Shown: positions 55,527-63,319 of the stretch, in pieces
Layout: every line of letters starts with the position of its first letter
Position numbering within the stretch: the stretch's first letter is position 1
Assembly (NCBI RefSeq): GCF_018881975.1
Contig: NZ_JACVPJ010000001.1
Span: forward strand, 186,001-250,000
From: Polynucleobacter sp. JS-Safj-400b-B2
GTDB lineage: Bacteria; Pseudomonadota; Gammaproteobacteria; Burkholderiales; Burkholderiaceae
Reading direction: 5' to 3'
DNA: 64,000 nucleotides
Made by a program: the position numbers and the translations under genes
Notes under the pieces: generated by a model
Database searches by the model: none
Seen by the model: the letters and a program-made list of their open reading frames with translations, nothing else
What the model was told of the DNA's origin: nothing

Positions 55527-57923
55527 ATGAATAAGCCAAGTGATTTAAAAGGAATGGTGCTTGATCCAGTTACAAACGATCAGCGTTATATCGGCCATAG
55601 CGAACCAAGGCATGGAGCTCGCCGTCTGCTAGAAGGTCAGGGCACTTATATTGACGATATTCAGTTGCCACGTATGGCCCATGTAGTGTTTTGGCGCTCT
55701 CCAGTTGCACATATGAAGATCGGCAAAATTCATGCAGAGCACGCTAGCAAGATGCCTGGTGTATTGGCGGTTGTAGATGGTGTGCAAATGGCCAAAATTT
55801 GTAAGCCTTGGGTTGCAACTTTAGGCCACTTGGTTGGCATGAAGTCGGCCCCTCAGCATGCATTAGCAATTGATCGTGCGTGTTGGCAGGGTGAACCAGT
55901 GGTAGCAGTAGTCGCTGAAACTAGGGCGCAAGCTGAAGATGCTTTGCAGCATGTAGACGTTGAGTGGGAAGAGTTGCCAGCCGTGGTTTCCATGGAAACT
56001 GCGCTGGATTCAGATACCCCTGTAATTCATCCCGAGCTTGGCGACAATTTATGCTTCACCCGTAGTTTAGATGTCGGCAATGTGGATGAAGTGTTTGCAA
56101 CAGCAGATGTGGTTGCGGAAGCGACTTTTGGATTTGGACGCCATACCGGCGTAACGCTTGAGCCACGCTGTCAAATTGCAGATTACAACCCAGGCGATCG
56201 TCGCTTAACTGTATATCACTCACAACAAGCACCACACATGATGCAAGATTTATATTGCCGTCAGTTTGGGCTTTCAGAATCAGATGTACATGTGATTTGT
56301 AAGGATGTAGGCGGCTCTTTTGGCATCAAAGTTCACGCATATCCAGATGACTTCGCAACAGTGGGTCTCGCAATGATGTTAGAACGCCCTGTAAAGTTTG
56401 TTGCTGATCGTCTGGAGTCATTTACGAGTGATATTCATGCACGTGAGCATCGTATTAAAGGTCGTATTGCAGCCAATAAGGCGGGCGATATCTTGGCCTT
56501 TGAAATTGATGACTTAACTGCGATCGGTCCTTACTCTATGTTTCCTAGGACTAGCGCCATTGAAGGTAACCAGGTAGTGAACTTGGTAGGCGGCCCATAC
56601 AAACATCAGAACTATCGCGCTCAATTGAATGTGGTCTTCCAGAATAAAACCCCAACTTGTCAGTATCGTGGGGTTGGTCATCCGATTGCCTGTGCAGTTA
56701 CTGAGGGCTTGGTTGACTTGGCCGCGCAAAAATTACAGATGGATCCACTCGAGTTCCGTAAACGTAACGTTATTCCAGATGATGCTTATCCATGCTCCGG
56801 AATTTCTGGCATTAAGTTAGAAGTGCTTTCTCATGAGCAATGCTTGCGTACCATCGAAAAAATGATGGACTACTCTGCATTGCGTAAAGAGCAGGCTGAG
56901 TTGCGTAAAAAAGGTATCTACCGCGGCATTGGATTTGCAACCTTGATTGAATTAACCAATCCAAGCCCTGCCTTCTATGGTGTAGGCGGTGCTCGCATTG
57001 CGTCTCAGGATGGCGCAACCGTGCGCATGGATCCAAGCGGTGTGATCTCGGTATTAATTGGTGTTGGAGAGCAAGGTCAAGGTACTGAAGGTATCTACAC
57101 CCAGATTGCAGCAGACGCTGTTGGTGTTTCAATTGACCAAGTGCGCGTAGTCACTGGTGACACTGATGTCACTCCTTATGGTGGTGGTACTTGGGCATCA
57201 CGGGGTGCTGGCGTGGGCGGCGAAGCAGTTCTTCTGGCTTCTCAAGCGCTGCAAGAAAATATTATTAAGCTTGCTGGCGCTATTTTGAATCGACCTGTTA
57301 CAGAGCTTATTGCACGTCGTGGTTATATTTTGGATAAAGCGACTGGTGAGCAGTTGATGCCGTTTAGTGAAGTAGGAAGGGTGGGTTATTTCCGTACCGA
57401 TACTTTGCCAGCTGGTTTCTCTGCTGATCTGATGGTGACACGTCACTACACACAAAAAGAATACCCATTTATCTTTACGAATGGCGTTCAAGCTTCTTAT
57501 GTTGAGGTTGATCCAGAGACAGGTTTCGTCAAGTTATTAAAGCATTGGGCAGTAGAAGACTGTGGACGCGTCATTAATCCTATGTTGGTAAATGAGCAAG
57601 TTCGCGGTGCCATTGTTCAAGGCATTGGTGGTGTTCTATTTGAAGAGTGCCTCTATGATGAAAGTGGTTTGCTGCGGAATGGCAGCATGGCCGACTACTT
57701 GGTGCCAATGGCTAATGAGATGCCAGATATTGAAGTTGCTCACGTAGAGACTCCAACCCAATCCTCAAAATTGGGAGCTAAAGGAGCGGGTGAGGCTGGT
57801 ACCGCGGGTGCACCAGGCGCCGTTCAAAATGCGATCAATGACGCCTTAGCGCCATTTAACGCAACCGTCTTTGATCAGCCCATTACCTGCGAAAAGATCC
57901 TGCGCGCGCTGAAGAAGATCTGA
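55527..57923 (+). CDS. Molybdenum hydroxylase catalytic (large) subunit of the xanthine dehydrogenase family
   Basis: The 798-residue subunit binds the molybdopterin cofactor. Conserved segments are HTGVTLEPRCQIADYN, KDVGGSFGIKVHAYPDD, TWASRGAGVGGEA and the catalytic glutamate in AKGAGEAGTAGAPGA. The active-site loop reads QYRGVGHPIACA. Form I CO dehydrogenase has AYRCSFR with a copper-binding cysteine, which is absent here, so CO oxidation is unlikely. The enzyme probably hydroxylates an aromatic or N-heterocyclic ring. It completes the operon with the CoxG-like, FAD and [2Fe-2S] genes. Confidence 0.9.
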   Translation: MNKPSDLKGMVLDPVTNDQRYIGHSEPRHGARRLLEGQGTYIDDIQLPRMAHVVFWRSPVAHMKIGKIHAEHASKMPGVLAVVDGVQMAKICKPWVATLGHLVGMKSAPQHALAIDRACWQGEPVVAVVAETRAQAEDALQHVDVEWEELPAVVSMETALDSDTPVIHPELGDNLCFTRSLDVGNVDEVFATADVVAEATFGFGRHTGVTLEPRCQIADYNPGDRRLTVYHSQQAPHMMQDLYCRQFGLSESDVHVICKDVGGSFGIKVHAYPDDFATVGLAMMLERPVKFVADRLESFTSDIHAREHRIKGRIAANKAGDILAFEIDDLTAIGPYSMFPRTSAIEGNQVVNLVGGPYKHQNYRAQLNVVFQNKTPTCQYRGVGHPIACAVTEGLVDLAAQKLQMDPLEFRKRNVIPDDAYPCSGISGIKLEVLSHEQCLRTIEKMMDYSALRKEQAELRKKGIYRGIGFATLIELTNPSPAFYGVGGARIASQDGATVRMDPSGVISVLIGVGEQGQGTEGIYTQIAADAVGVSIDQVRVVTGDTDVTPYGGGTWASRGAGVGGEAVLLASQALQENIIKLAGAILNRPVTELIARRGYILDKATGEQLMPFSEVGRVGYFRTDTLPAGFSADLMVTRHYTQKEYPFIFTNGVQASYVEVDPETGFVKLLKHWAVEDCGRVINPMLVNEQVRGAIVQGIGGVLFEECLYDESGLLRNGSMADYLVPMANEMPDIEVAHVETPTQSSKLGAKGAGEAGTAGAPGAVQNAINDALAPFNATVFDQPITCEKILRALKKI

Positions 57924-57942
57924 GTTCTAACTGTTCCTAGCC

Positions 57943-57967
57943 ACCCCGGAGCATTGCCTACCGGGGT
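57943..57967 (+). terminator. Hairpin after the molybdenum hydroxylase operon
   Basis: ACCCCGG (57943-57949) and CCGGGGT (57961-57967) form a 7-bp stem with an 11-nt loop, 20 bp after the stop. It lacks a T-run and may be a transcript-stabilising hairpin or a Rho-dependent end, so its terminator role is uncertain. Confidence 0.4.
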
Positions 57968-58049
57968 CGGTCACCATATCCTGTAACATCAAGTTTTAGG
58001 TGTAAATCAGCTTGAAGGCCCCTCTAGTTAACTTGATACGATAAAAGAA

Positions 58050-58826
58050 ATGTCCACATTAAAAGGTAAAACTGCTTTAGTTACTGGCTCCACTAGTGGT
58101 ATTGGCTTGGGAATGGCTATTGCATTGGCAAAGCAGGGCGTCAATATTATGGTGAATGGCTTTGGCGAAAAAGATGAAGCTATTGCCAAAATTAAAGCCT
58201 GTGGAGTAGAGGTTGATTATCACGGCGCAGATATGAGTAAGCCCGCTGAAATCGAAGACCTCATCAAGCAAACAGAAAAGCGCTTTGGATCATTAGACAT
58301 CCTGATTAATAATGCCGGCATTCAGTACGCGGCAAATATTGAAGAGTTCCCAACGGATAAATGGGATGCCATCATTGCTATCAATTTAAGTTCAGCCTTT
58401 CATACGACCCATCATGCATTGCCTGGTATGAAAAAACGCAACTGGGGCCGCATCATTAATATTGCCTCAGTCCATGGATTAGTGGCATCTACACAGAAGG
58501 CGGCCTATGTTGCAGCTAAGCATGGCATCGTGGGCCTCACTAAAGTGACTGCCCTAGAAAATGCGCGCACCGGTATTACCTGCAACGCTATTTGCCCAGG
58601 CTGGGTTTTGACCCCATTGGTTCAAAAACAAGTGGATGCCCGCGCAGAGCGTGAAGGAACTTCTAATGAGGCCGCTAAGACTGCCTTGGTTTCAGAGAAG
58701 CAGCCATCTGGAGAATTTGTCACCCCAGAGCAATTGGCAGCCTTGGCATTATTTATGTGTGGCCCTGATGCTTCTGAAGTTCGTGGCGTGGCTTGGAACA
58801 TGGATGGCGGTTGGACTGCACAATAA
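58050..58826 (+). CDS. bdhA: 3-hydroxybutyrate dehydrogenase (SDR family)
   Basis: The 258-residue SDR has the cofactor motif TGSTSGIGLGMA, the catalytic tetrad in NIASVHGLVAS and YVAAKHG, and the C-terminal segment VRGVAWNMDGGWTAQ typical of D-3-hydroxybutyrate dehydrogenases. VDARAEREGTSNEAA contains a helical lid found in these enzymes. It interconverts 3-hydroxybutyrate and acetoacetate in polyhydroxybutyrate or ketone metabolism. It is a single gene following the molybdenum hydroxylase operon; any link is not shown. Confidence 0.92.
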   Translation: MSTLKGKTALVTGSTSGIGLGMAIALAKQGVNIMVNGFGEKDEAIAKIKACGVEVDYHGADMSKPAEIEDLIKQTEKRFGSLDILINNAGIQYAANIEEFPTDKWDAIIAINLSSAFHTTHHALPGMKKRNWGRIINIASVHGLVASTQKAAYVAAKHGIVGLTKVTALENARTGITCNAICPGWVLTPLVQKQVDARAEREGTSNEAAKTALVSEKQPSGEFVTPEQLAALALFMCGPDASEVRGVAWNMDGGWTAQ

Positions 58827-58851
58827 ACCGTAGCATGCACCATTGAAACTC

Positions 58852-58884
58852 ATGCCAGCAAGGTGCATTGTCGGCATTTTTCTT
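58852..58884 (+). terminator. Rho-independent terminator after bdhA
   Basis: ATGCC (58852-58856) pairs with GGCAT (58873-58877); inside, GCAA pairs with TTGT (one G-U) around GGTGCA, after one mismatch. TTTTCTT follows. It lies 26 bp beyond the bdhA stop and before the sodB promoter. Confidence 0.65.
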
Positions 58885-58966
58885 GGCTCAAACAAAAACC
58901 CTAGAATAGTCTATAGTTATTAAAAAATAATCTATATTTAGTTTAATGTAATTAAAAGGAATACAA

Positions 58967-59545
58967 ATGGAACATACCCTACCTCAGTTGCCATATGCAC
59001 TCGATGCATTGGCCCCATATATCTCTAAGGAAACTTTAGAGTATCACTACGGTAAGCACCATCAGACTTATGTCACTAATTTGAATAATTTAATTAAAGG
59101 CACTGAGTTTGAAAATGCTTCACTTGAGGATATCGTTAAAAAATCTGTAGGTGGTGTTTTTAATAATGCTGCACAAGTTTGGAATCATACATTTTATTGG
59201 CTCGGAATGAAGCCAAATGGTGGTGGCGAACCTACCGGTCCTTTGGCTGATGCTATTAACGCTAAGTGGGGCTCGTTTGATAAGTTCAAAGAAGAATTTA
59301 CAAAGTGTGCCGTTGGAACTTTTGGCTCAGGTTGGGCATGGTTGGTAAAGAAGGCCGATGGCAGTCTTGATCTGGTTTCTACTAGCAATGCTGCAACTCC
59401 ACTTACTACGGATGCTAAAGCACTGTTGACATGTGACGTATGGGAGCACGCTTACTATATTGATACTCGCAATGCACGTCCAAAATACTTAGAAAACTTT
59501 TGGAATTTGGTTAACTGGGATTTTGCCAGCCAAAACTTTGCTTAA
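58967..59545 (+). CDS. sodB: Iron superoxide dismutase
   Basis: The 192-residue protein has the Fe/Mn superoxide dismutase pattern: [30 protein letters not shown] and [15 protein letters not shown], which supply the histidine and aspartate metal ligands. [13 protein letters not shown] suggests the iron form, as in other betaproteobacteria. A clear ribosome binding site AAGGA lies before the ATG. The gene is flanked by a terminator upstream. Confidence 0.93.
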   Translation: MEHTLPQLPYALDALAPYISKETLEYHYGKHHQTYVTNLNNLIKGTEFENASLEDIVKKSVGGVFNNAAQVWNHTFYWLGMKPNGGGEPTGPLADAINAKWGSFDKFKEEFTKCAVGTFGSGWAWLVKKADGSLDLVSTSNAATPLTTDAKALLTCDVWEHAYYIDTRNARPKYLENFWNLVNWDFASQNFA

Positions 59546-59576
59546 TTAACTTACTGAATCTCTTTAGGAGCATTAC

Positions 59577-60170
59577 ATGACCTCTATCTTGACCTCTTTG
59601 GGGCGCACCGTTTTGGCGGGCTTTGTTCTCCTCGTTTTAATTATTTTCGCTTTGGGCGGCAACTTTAGCTCTGCTGAACTTCCATTTATTTTCCGTTGGT
59701 TGCACGTGATGTTTGGCGTGATGTGGATTGGCTTGCTTTGGTACTTTAATTTTGTGCAAATTCCTTCCATGCCAAAGATTCCCGATGAGCAAAAGCCAGC
59801 TATCGGCAAAGTGATTGCTCCAACAGCATTGTTCTGGTTCCGTTACGCGGCTTTGTTTACTGTGATCACTGGTTTGATCGTTGCCGCATTAAATGGTTAC
59901 TTGCATCAAGCCTTTACATTGCAAGCTCCATTCCGTGCAATCGGTTTGGGTATGTGGATTGCTTTGGTAATGGCCTTCAACGTTTGGTTCATCATTTGGC
60001 CAAATCAAAAACGTGCTCTTGGCATCGTCGCTGTTGAAGCAGACGTAAAAGCCAAGTCTGCTCGCGTTGCGATGTTGACATCTCGTTTGAATACATTGTT
60101 ATCAGTACCAATGCTGTTCTTGATGGTTGCTCAGTCACACAACACTACTTGGTTTGTGATCGTTTCTTAA
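59577..60170 (+). CDS. Stand-alone PuuD N-terminal-like membrane protein
   Basis: The 197-residue protein has about five hydrophobic segments and matches the Urate_ox_N (PuuD membrane) domain: FRWLHVMFGVMWIGLLWYFN, VAPTALFWFRYAALFTVITG shown in part as FWFRYAALFTVITG and ARVAMLTSRLNTLLSVPMLF. PuuD urate oxidases add a C-terminal cytochrome c domain, which is missing here, so urate oxidation is not implied. Such stand-alone versions are sometimes labelled antitermination protein NusG in error. It begins 31 bp after sodB. Function unknown. Confidence 0.8.
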   Translation: MTSILTSLGRTVLAGFVLLVLIIFALGGNFSSAELPFIFRWLHVMFGVMWIGLLWYFNFVQIPSMPKIPDEQKPAIGKVIAPTALFWFRYAALFTVITGLIVAALNGYLHQAFTLQAPFRAIGLGMWIALVMAFNVWFIIWPNQKRALGIVAVEADVKAKSARVAMLTSRLNTLLSVPMLFLMVAQSHNTTWFVIVS

Positions 60171-60190
60171 TCACTGCCAGATGCATTAAG

Positions 60191-60220
60191 AAAAGGCCCG
60201 CATTGCGGGCCTTCTTGTTT
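60191..60220. terminator. Bidirectional rho-independent terminator
   Basis: AAGGCCCGC (60193-60201), loop ATT, GCGGGCCTT (60205-60213), then CTTGTTT. The perfect 9-bp GC-rich stem lies between the convergent PuuD-like and rubredoxin reductase genes, and A-rich sequence on the other side lets it serve both strands. Confidence 0.85.
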
Positions 60221-60233
60221 CTAAGGGCAGCGC

Positions 60234-61418
60234 TTAAGCCAGAATTGCAGGCAGTTCTTTGGTGAGTGCGCCCCGTTGTGCCGTGGCTGCACCCATGAGT
60301 GCAAAGCCCAATAACTTTCCATCGTTAGACTCAAAGCGCGCTTCTAGACCGCCTTCAACAGGTGTTGTAGTCCATTGACCTTGCGCACCCTTAGCCGGGG
60401 GCGAAACAATCGTGGCCAATGCGGGTGTTTTGACCATCACAGGCATTGCAGGATAGGTCAAAGCAGTGGTTTGTCCGATTAAGGTTGGCGCTAGTGCTCT
60501 TGCTGCTTGCATGATGGGCATCACGTATGGCAGAACCAAACCATCAACCTCCGCACAATCTCCAATAGCAAAGATGTTTTTAATATTGGTTTCGAGTTCG
60601 CGATTTACCTCAATACCAATATCGGTCTTGATGCCGGCAGCTTTTGCTAATTCAAGTCTAGGCTTTAGACCAACAGCAGATAAAAAGACATCACAAGAAA
60701 GAGTGCTGCCATTTGCAAGAGTTACCTGAAGAGATTCTCCTTGGCGATCAATGGCTTGAACGGTTGTAGAGAGATGCCAGCGTATACCAGCGGCGCTTAA
60801 TTTACCCTGCAGCTCAAGCGCTGCAGCCTCGGGTAGCAGTCGACCTAAGGCCTGTGGGGCCAGGTCAATCACATCCACTTCGTAGCCGCCCAATACAAGA
60901 TCATTAGCAAATTCACAGCCAATGAGACCGGCACCCAGAATGGCTACCTTCTTTTTCCCAGAGATAGCATTACGAAAACGTGCGTAATCTTCTAAATCAT
61001 TAACTGTGATTACCTCGTGCGCAGCATTGCCTTGAAGTGGTAAGCGTATTTGATCGGCGCCCAGGGCCATAACAAGCTTTCCATAAGTTACTTCACCTTT
61101 ATTGGTTTGAATAGTTTTTGTGCCAACATCAATTGCATTGACATCGCAGTCCGCTAAAACAGTTAATTCTAATTGTGTTGCCATGCCATCAGCTGGTGTC
61201 GAGATTAATTGCGCAGCTTCTTTCTTGCTAGCAAGGGCAGTGGAGAGCATGGGCTTTGAATAAAAATATCCAGGTTCCCGAGTGACTAAAGTAATTGGAA
61301 CTGCTTTATCCAGTTTGCGGATTTCACGAATGACGGTGTAGCCAGCCAATCCGCTGCCTATGATGACAATTGCAGATTGGGATTGGGGGGTGGTTTGATC
61401 CAAAGCTGGGCTCTCCAA
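60234..61418 (-). CDS. Rubredoxin-NAD(+) reductase
   Basis: The 394-residue FAD/NAD(P)-dependent oxidoreductase has the N-terminal FAD motif IIGSGLAGYTVIREI, the NAD-binding motif ILGAGLIGCEFANDL and the C-terminal FAD-binding segment NIFAIGDCAEVDG. It is the last gene of a minus-strand operon with rubrerythrin and rubredoxin genes, so it probably reduces the rubredoxin. In Pseudomonas relatives it supports alkane hydroxylase, but here the neighbours point to peroxide reduction. Confidence 0.9.
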   Translation of the reverse strand: MESPALDQTTPQSQSAIVIIGSGLAGYTVIREIRKLDKAVPITLVTREPGYFYSKPMLSTALASKKEAAQLISTPADGMATQLELTVLADCDVNAIDVGTKTIQTNKGEVTYGKLVMALGADQIRLPLQGNAAHEVITVNDLEDYARFRNAISGKKKVAILGAGLIGCEFANDLVLGGYEVDVIDLAPQALGRLLPEAAALELQGKLSAAGIRWHLSTTVQAIDRQGESLQVTLANGSTLSCDVFLSAVGLKPRLELAKAAGIKTDIGIEVNRELETNIKNIFAIGDCAEVDGLVLPYVMPIMQAARALAPTLIGQTTALTYPAMPVMVKTPALATIVSPPAKGAQGQWTTTPVEGGLEARFESNDGKLLGFALMGAATAQRGALTKELPAILA

Positions 61419-61472
61419 ATAAGAAAAAAGTAAGCGGGTGAAGTGGGTTAGGTGGGTGAGGCTAAATGGGTT

Positions 61473-61640
61473 TTAGCTTACCTGAACCATTTCAAAGTCG
61501 GCCTTGGCGACGCCGCAGTCTGGGCATTCCCAGTCCTCAGGCACATCAGCCCAAAGGGTTCCTGCAGGAATGCCATCTTCTGGGACGCCTTTGGCTTCGT
61601 CATATATATAGCCGCATACGATACATTGGTACGTTTTCAT
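61473..61640 (-). CDS. Rubredoxin
   Basis: This 55-residue gene was read by hand on the minus strand from the ATG at 61640. It starts [18 protein letters not shown] and has a second CxxCG in [12 protein letters not shown], the four cysteines that bind iron. It sits between the rubrerythrin gene (61 bp upstream) and the reductase gene (54 bp downstream). Its expected role is to carry electrons from the reductase to the rubrerythrin. Confidence 0.95.
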   Translation of the reverse strand: MKTYQCIVCGYIYDEAKGVPEDGIPAGTLWADVPEDWECPDCGVAKADFEMVQVS

Positions 61641-61701
61641 TTGGATTCCTTAAATAGTGATTCGATTTTAAATTTAATTTCTAAATATTTCTGCGTAGCC
61701 C

Positions 61702-62187
61702 TTATTGAGCTGCAAATACCTTTGCCTTTTCCAGGGCCTGCTTGTAGTGATTTGCGTGGCGTTCTTCAACGTTTGCTAATGCAGCGAAGCGTTTTGCTGC
61801 TTTGGCTAATACTGCCTGAAATTGCTCTGCATGCTCTTTGGATTCTGCAATTTGCTCATCAATCTCCTCAATTGCAGCGGCATTGCCTTCTTCTACTGCC
61901 GTTTTACGAAAGGATGGATACATTTCGGTGTATTCATAAGTTTCACCTTCAATGGCGATCTCTAAAGCACGTGCTGGGGTAATGGTGCCAGCAGGGTAGA
62001 GTAAGTCTAGGTGACCAAAAGCGTGCATGACTTCTTGATCGGCAGTGGCCTCGAAAATCTTTGCAGTTTCTTCGTCGCCTGCAGCGCGAGACAATTTTGC
62101 AAAATAACGATATTTAATATGGGCCATAGATTCACCGGCAAAGGCAGATTCTAAGTTTTGAATAGTTTTGATTTCTGGACGTGCCAT
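61702..62187 (-). CDS. Rubrerythrin without its rubredoxin domain
   Basis: The 161-residue protein has the rubrerythrin di-iron domain: LESAFAGESMAHIKYRYFA, ATADQEVMHAFGHL, IEGETYEYTEMYPSF and NVEERHANHYKQAL carry the glutamate and histidine ligands. Rubrerythrins of anaerobes add a C-terminal rubredoxin domain of about 35 residues, which is missing, but rubredoxin is encoded by the next gene. It reduces hydrogen peroxide to water. It is divergent from an OxyR-type gene. Confidence 0.92.
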   Translation of the reverse strand: MARPEIKTIQNLESAFAGESMAHIKYRYFAKLSRAAGDEETAKIFEATADQEVMHAFGHLDLLYPAGTITPARALEIAIEGETYEYTEMYPSFRKTAVEEGNAAAIEEIDEQIAESKEHAEQFQAVLAKAAKRFAALANVEERHANHYKQALEKAKVFAAQ

Positions 62188-62293
62188 TTTGATTCCTTTG
62201 TTTGTATATGGTTTGTTGAGTCATTTTTGCTGCTTTCTCAACCATGTATGCAGTGTGCGCCCTATTTGTTTATCAGTCCAATGAATCATTATG

Positions 62294-62330
62294 ATAGTAT
62301 TAATCTAATTATTCGATAAAGGAGTGGTAA
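62294..62330 (+). promoter_or_regulatory. Candidate OxyR site overlapping the regulator's start
   Basis: Four tetramers at seven-base spacing run ATAG (62294-62297), CTAA (62305-62308), ATAA (62316-62319) and GTAA (62327-62330). The OxyR tetramer consensus is ATAG-N7-CTAT-N7-ATAG-N7-CTAT; matches are 4, 3, 3 and 2 of 4. The fourth overlaps the start codon. It could control both the rubrerythrin operon and the regulator itself. Confidence 0.4.
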
Positions 62331-63235
62331 TGGCCTATCTACCGTCTTTAAGGCAATTAGGATATTTCGTTGCATTGGCAAAAGAGCTCAATTTCACCCG
62401 CGCAGCCCAAGCCTGTTTCGTGGGGCAATCGACTTTAAGTGCTGGATTAAAGGAGTTGGAAGACGCTCTTGGTATCCATTTAGTCGAGCGTGATCGTCAG
62501 AATGTTTCCCTCACTCCAATTGGGTTAGAGGTGCTTGAGCGCGCCAAAGTCATCTTGGCGGCATCAGAAGATTTGGTGGAGTATGCGGGTGCAACTGGTA
62601 AGCCTATGACTGCTACGATTCGATTAGGCGTTATCCCAACCATCGCACCATTTTTGTTGCCTACCGTTTTGCCAGAAGTTCGCAAACGTTTTCCAGAACT
62701 CAAGATTACCCTCAGAGAAGATCTCACTGCAAATTTGCTTTCTAGGTTGGCTGAACATAAGTTAGATTTTGCTTTGATTGCGCTGCCATATGATGTAAAT
62801 GGTCTTCTCGTTCAAGAATTATTTGATGATCATTTTTGGTTGGTTGCCAAAGAAGGTGATCCTGCCCTCAAGGGAAAAGAAGTGACTTTGCCGGCCAAGA
62901 TGGCTGAGCGGCTTTTATTGCTAGAGGAGGGGCATTGCTTACGAGAACATAGCTTGCAAGCTTGTAAGCGCGCCGATATTCGTAAGGCCGAAGGCTTAGA
63001 GGCCACTAGTCTTCTGACCTTATTGCAAATGGTGGAGTCTGGCCTTGGTATTGCCTTGCTACCTGGCATGGCAGTCAAAAGTAGCCTGTTAAATAACTCT
63101 GCATTAGTAGCAAAAGAATTAGCTGCACCTGCCCCTAAAAGGGTTATCGCATTAGTTGCAAGGCCCTCTACCGCACATACCCAGGAATTTAGTGCGCTGG
63201 CCAACTGCATTCGTGAGCAATTTGGGGTAACTTAA
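62330..63235 (+). CDS. oxyR: OxyR-type LysR-family peroxide sensor
   Basis: I choose the ATG at 62330, with GGAG 5 bp upstream, over the GTG at 62324, giving 301 residues. The LysR helix-turn-helix is LNFTRAAQACFVGQSTLSAGL. The redox loop LLEEGHCLREHSLQAC has two cysteines nine residues apart, as Cys199 and Cys208 in E. coli OxyR. The segment ATSLLTLLQMVESGLGIALLP also matches OxyR. It probably activates the divergent rubrerythrin operon under peroxide. Confidence 0.9.
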   Translation: MAYLPSLRQLGYFVALAKELNFTRAAQACFVGQSTLSAGLKELEDALGIHLVERDRQNVSLTPIGLEVLERAKVILAASEDLVEYAGATGKPMTATIRLGVIPTIAPFLLPTVLPEVRKRFPELKITLREDLTANLLSRLAEHKLDFALIALPYDVNGLLVQELFDDHFWLVAKEGDPALKGKEVTLPAKMAERLLLLEEGHCLREHSLQACKRADIRKAEGLEATSLLTLLQMVESGLGIALLPGMAVKSSLLNNSALVAKELAAPAPKRVIALVARPSTAHTQEFSALANCIREQFGVT

Positions 63236-63319
63236 GAATACCCATTACACGCTCTGTAAAATAGACCAATCCTTGTTACAGTCACCACTCTCATTCATTA
63301 CTTAATTAAAAGGCAGCAA

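Noticed and set aside
54111..57923. Aerobic carbon monoxide dehydrogenase (coxMSL)
   Set aside because: Gene order and CoxG-like neighbour fit, but the active-site loop lacks the cysteine of form I enzymes and the neighbours encode heterocycle-type catabolism.
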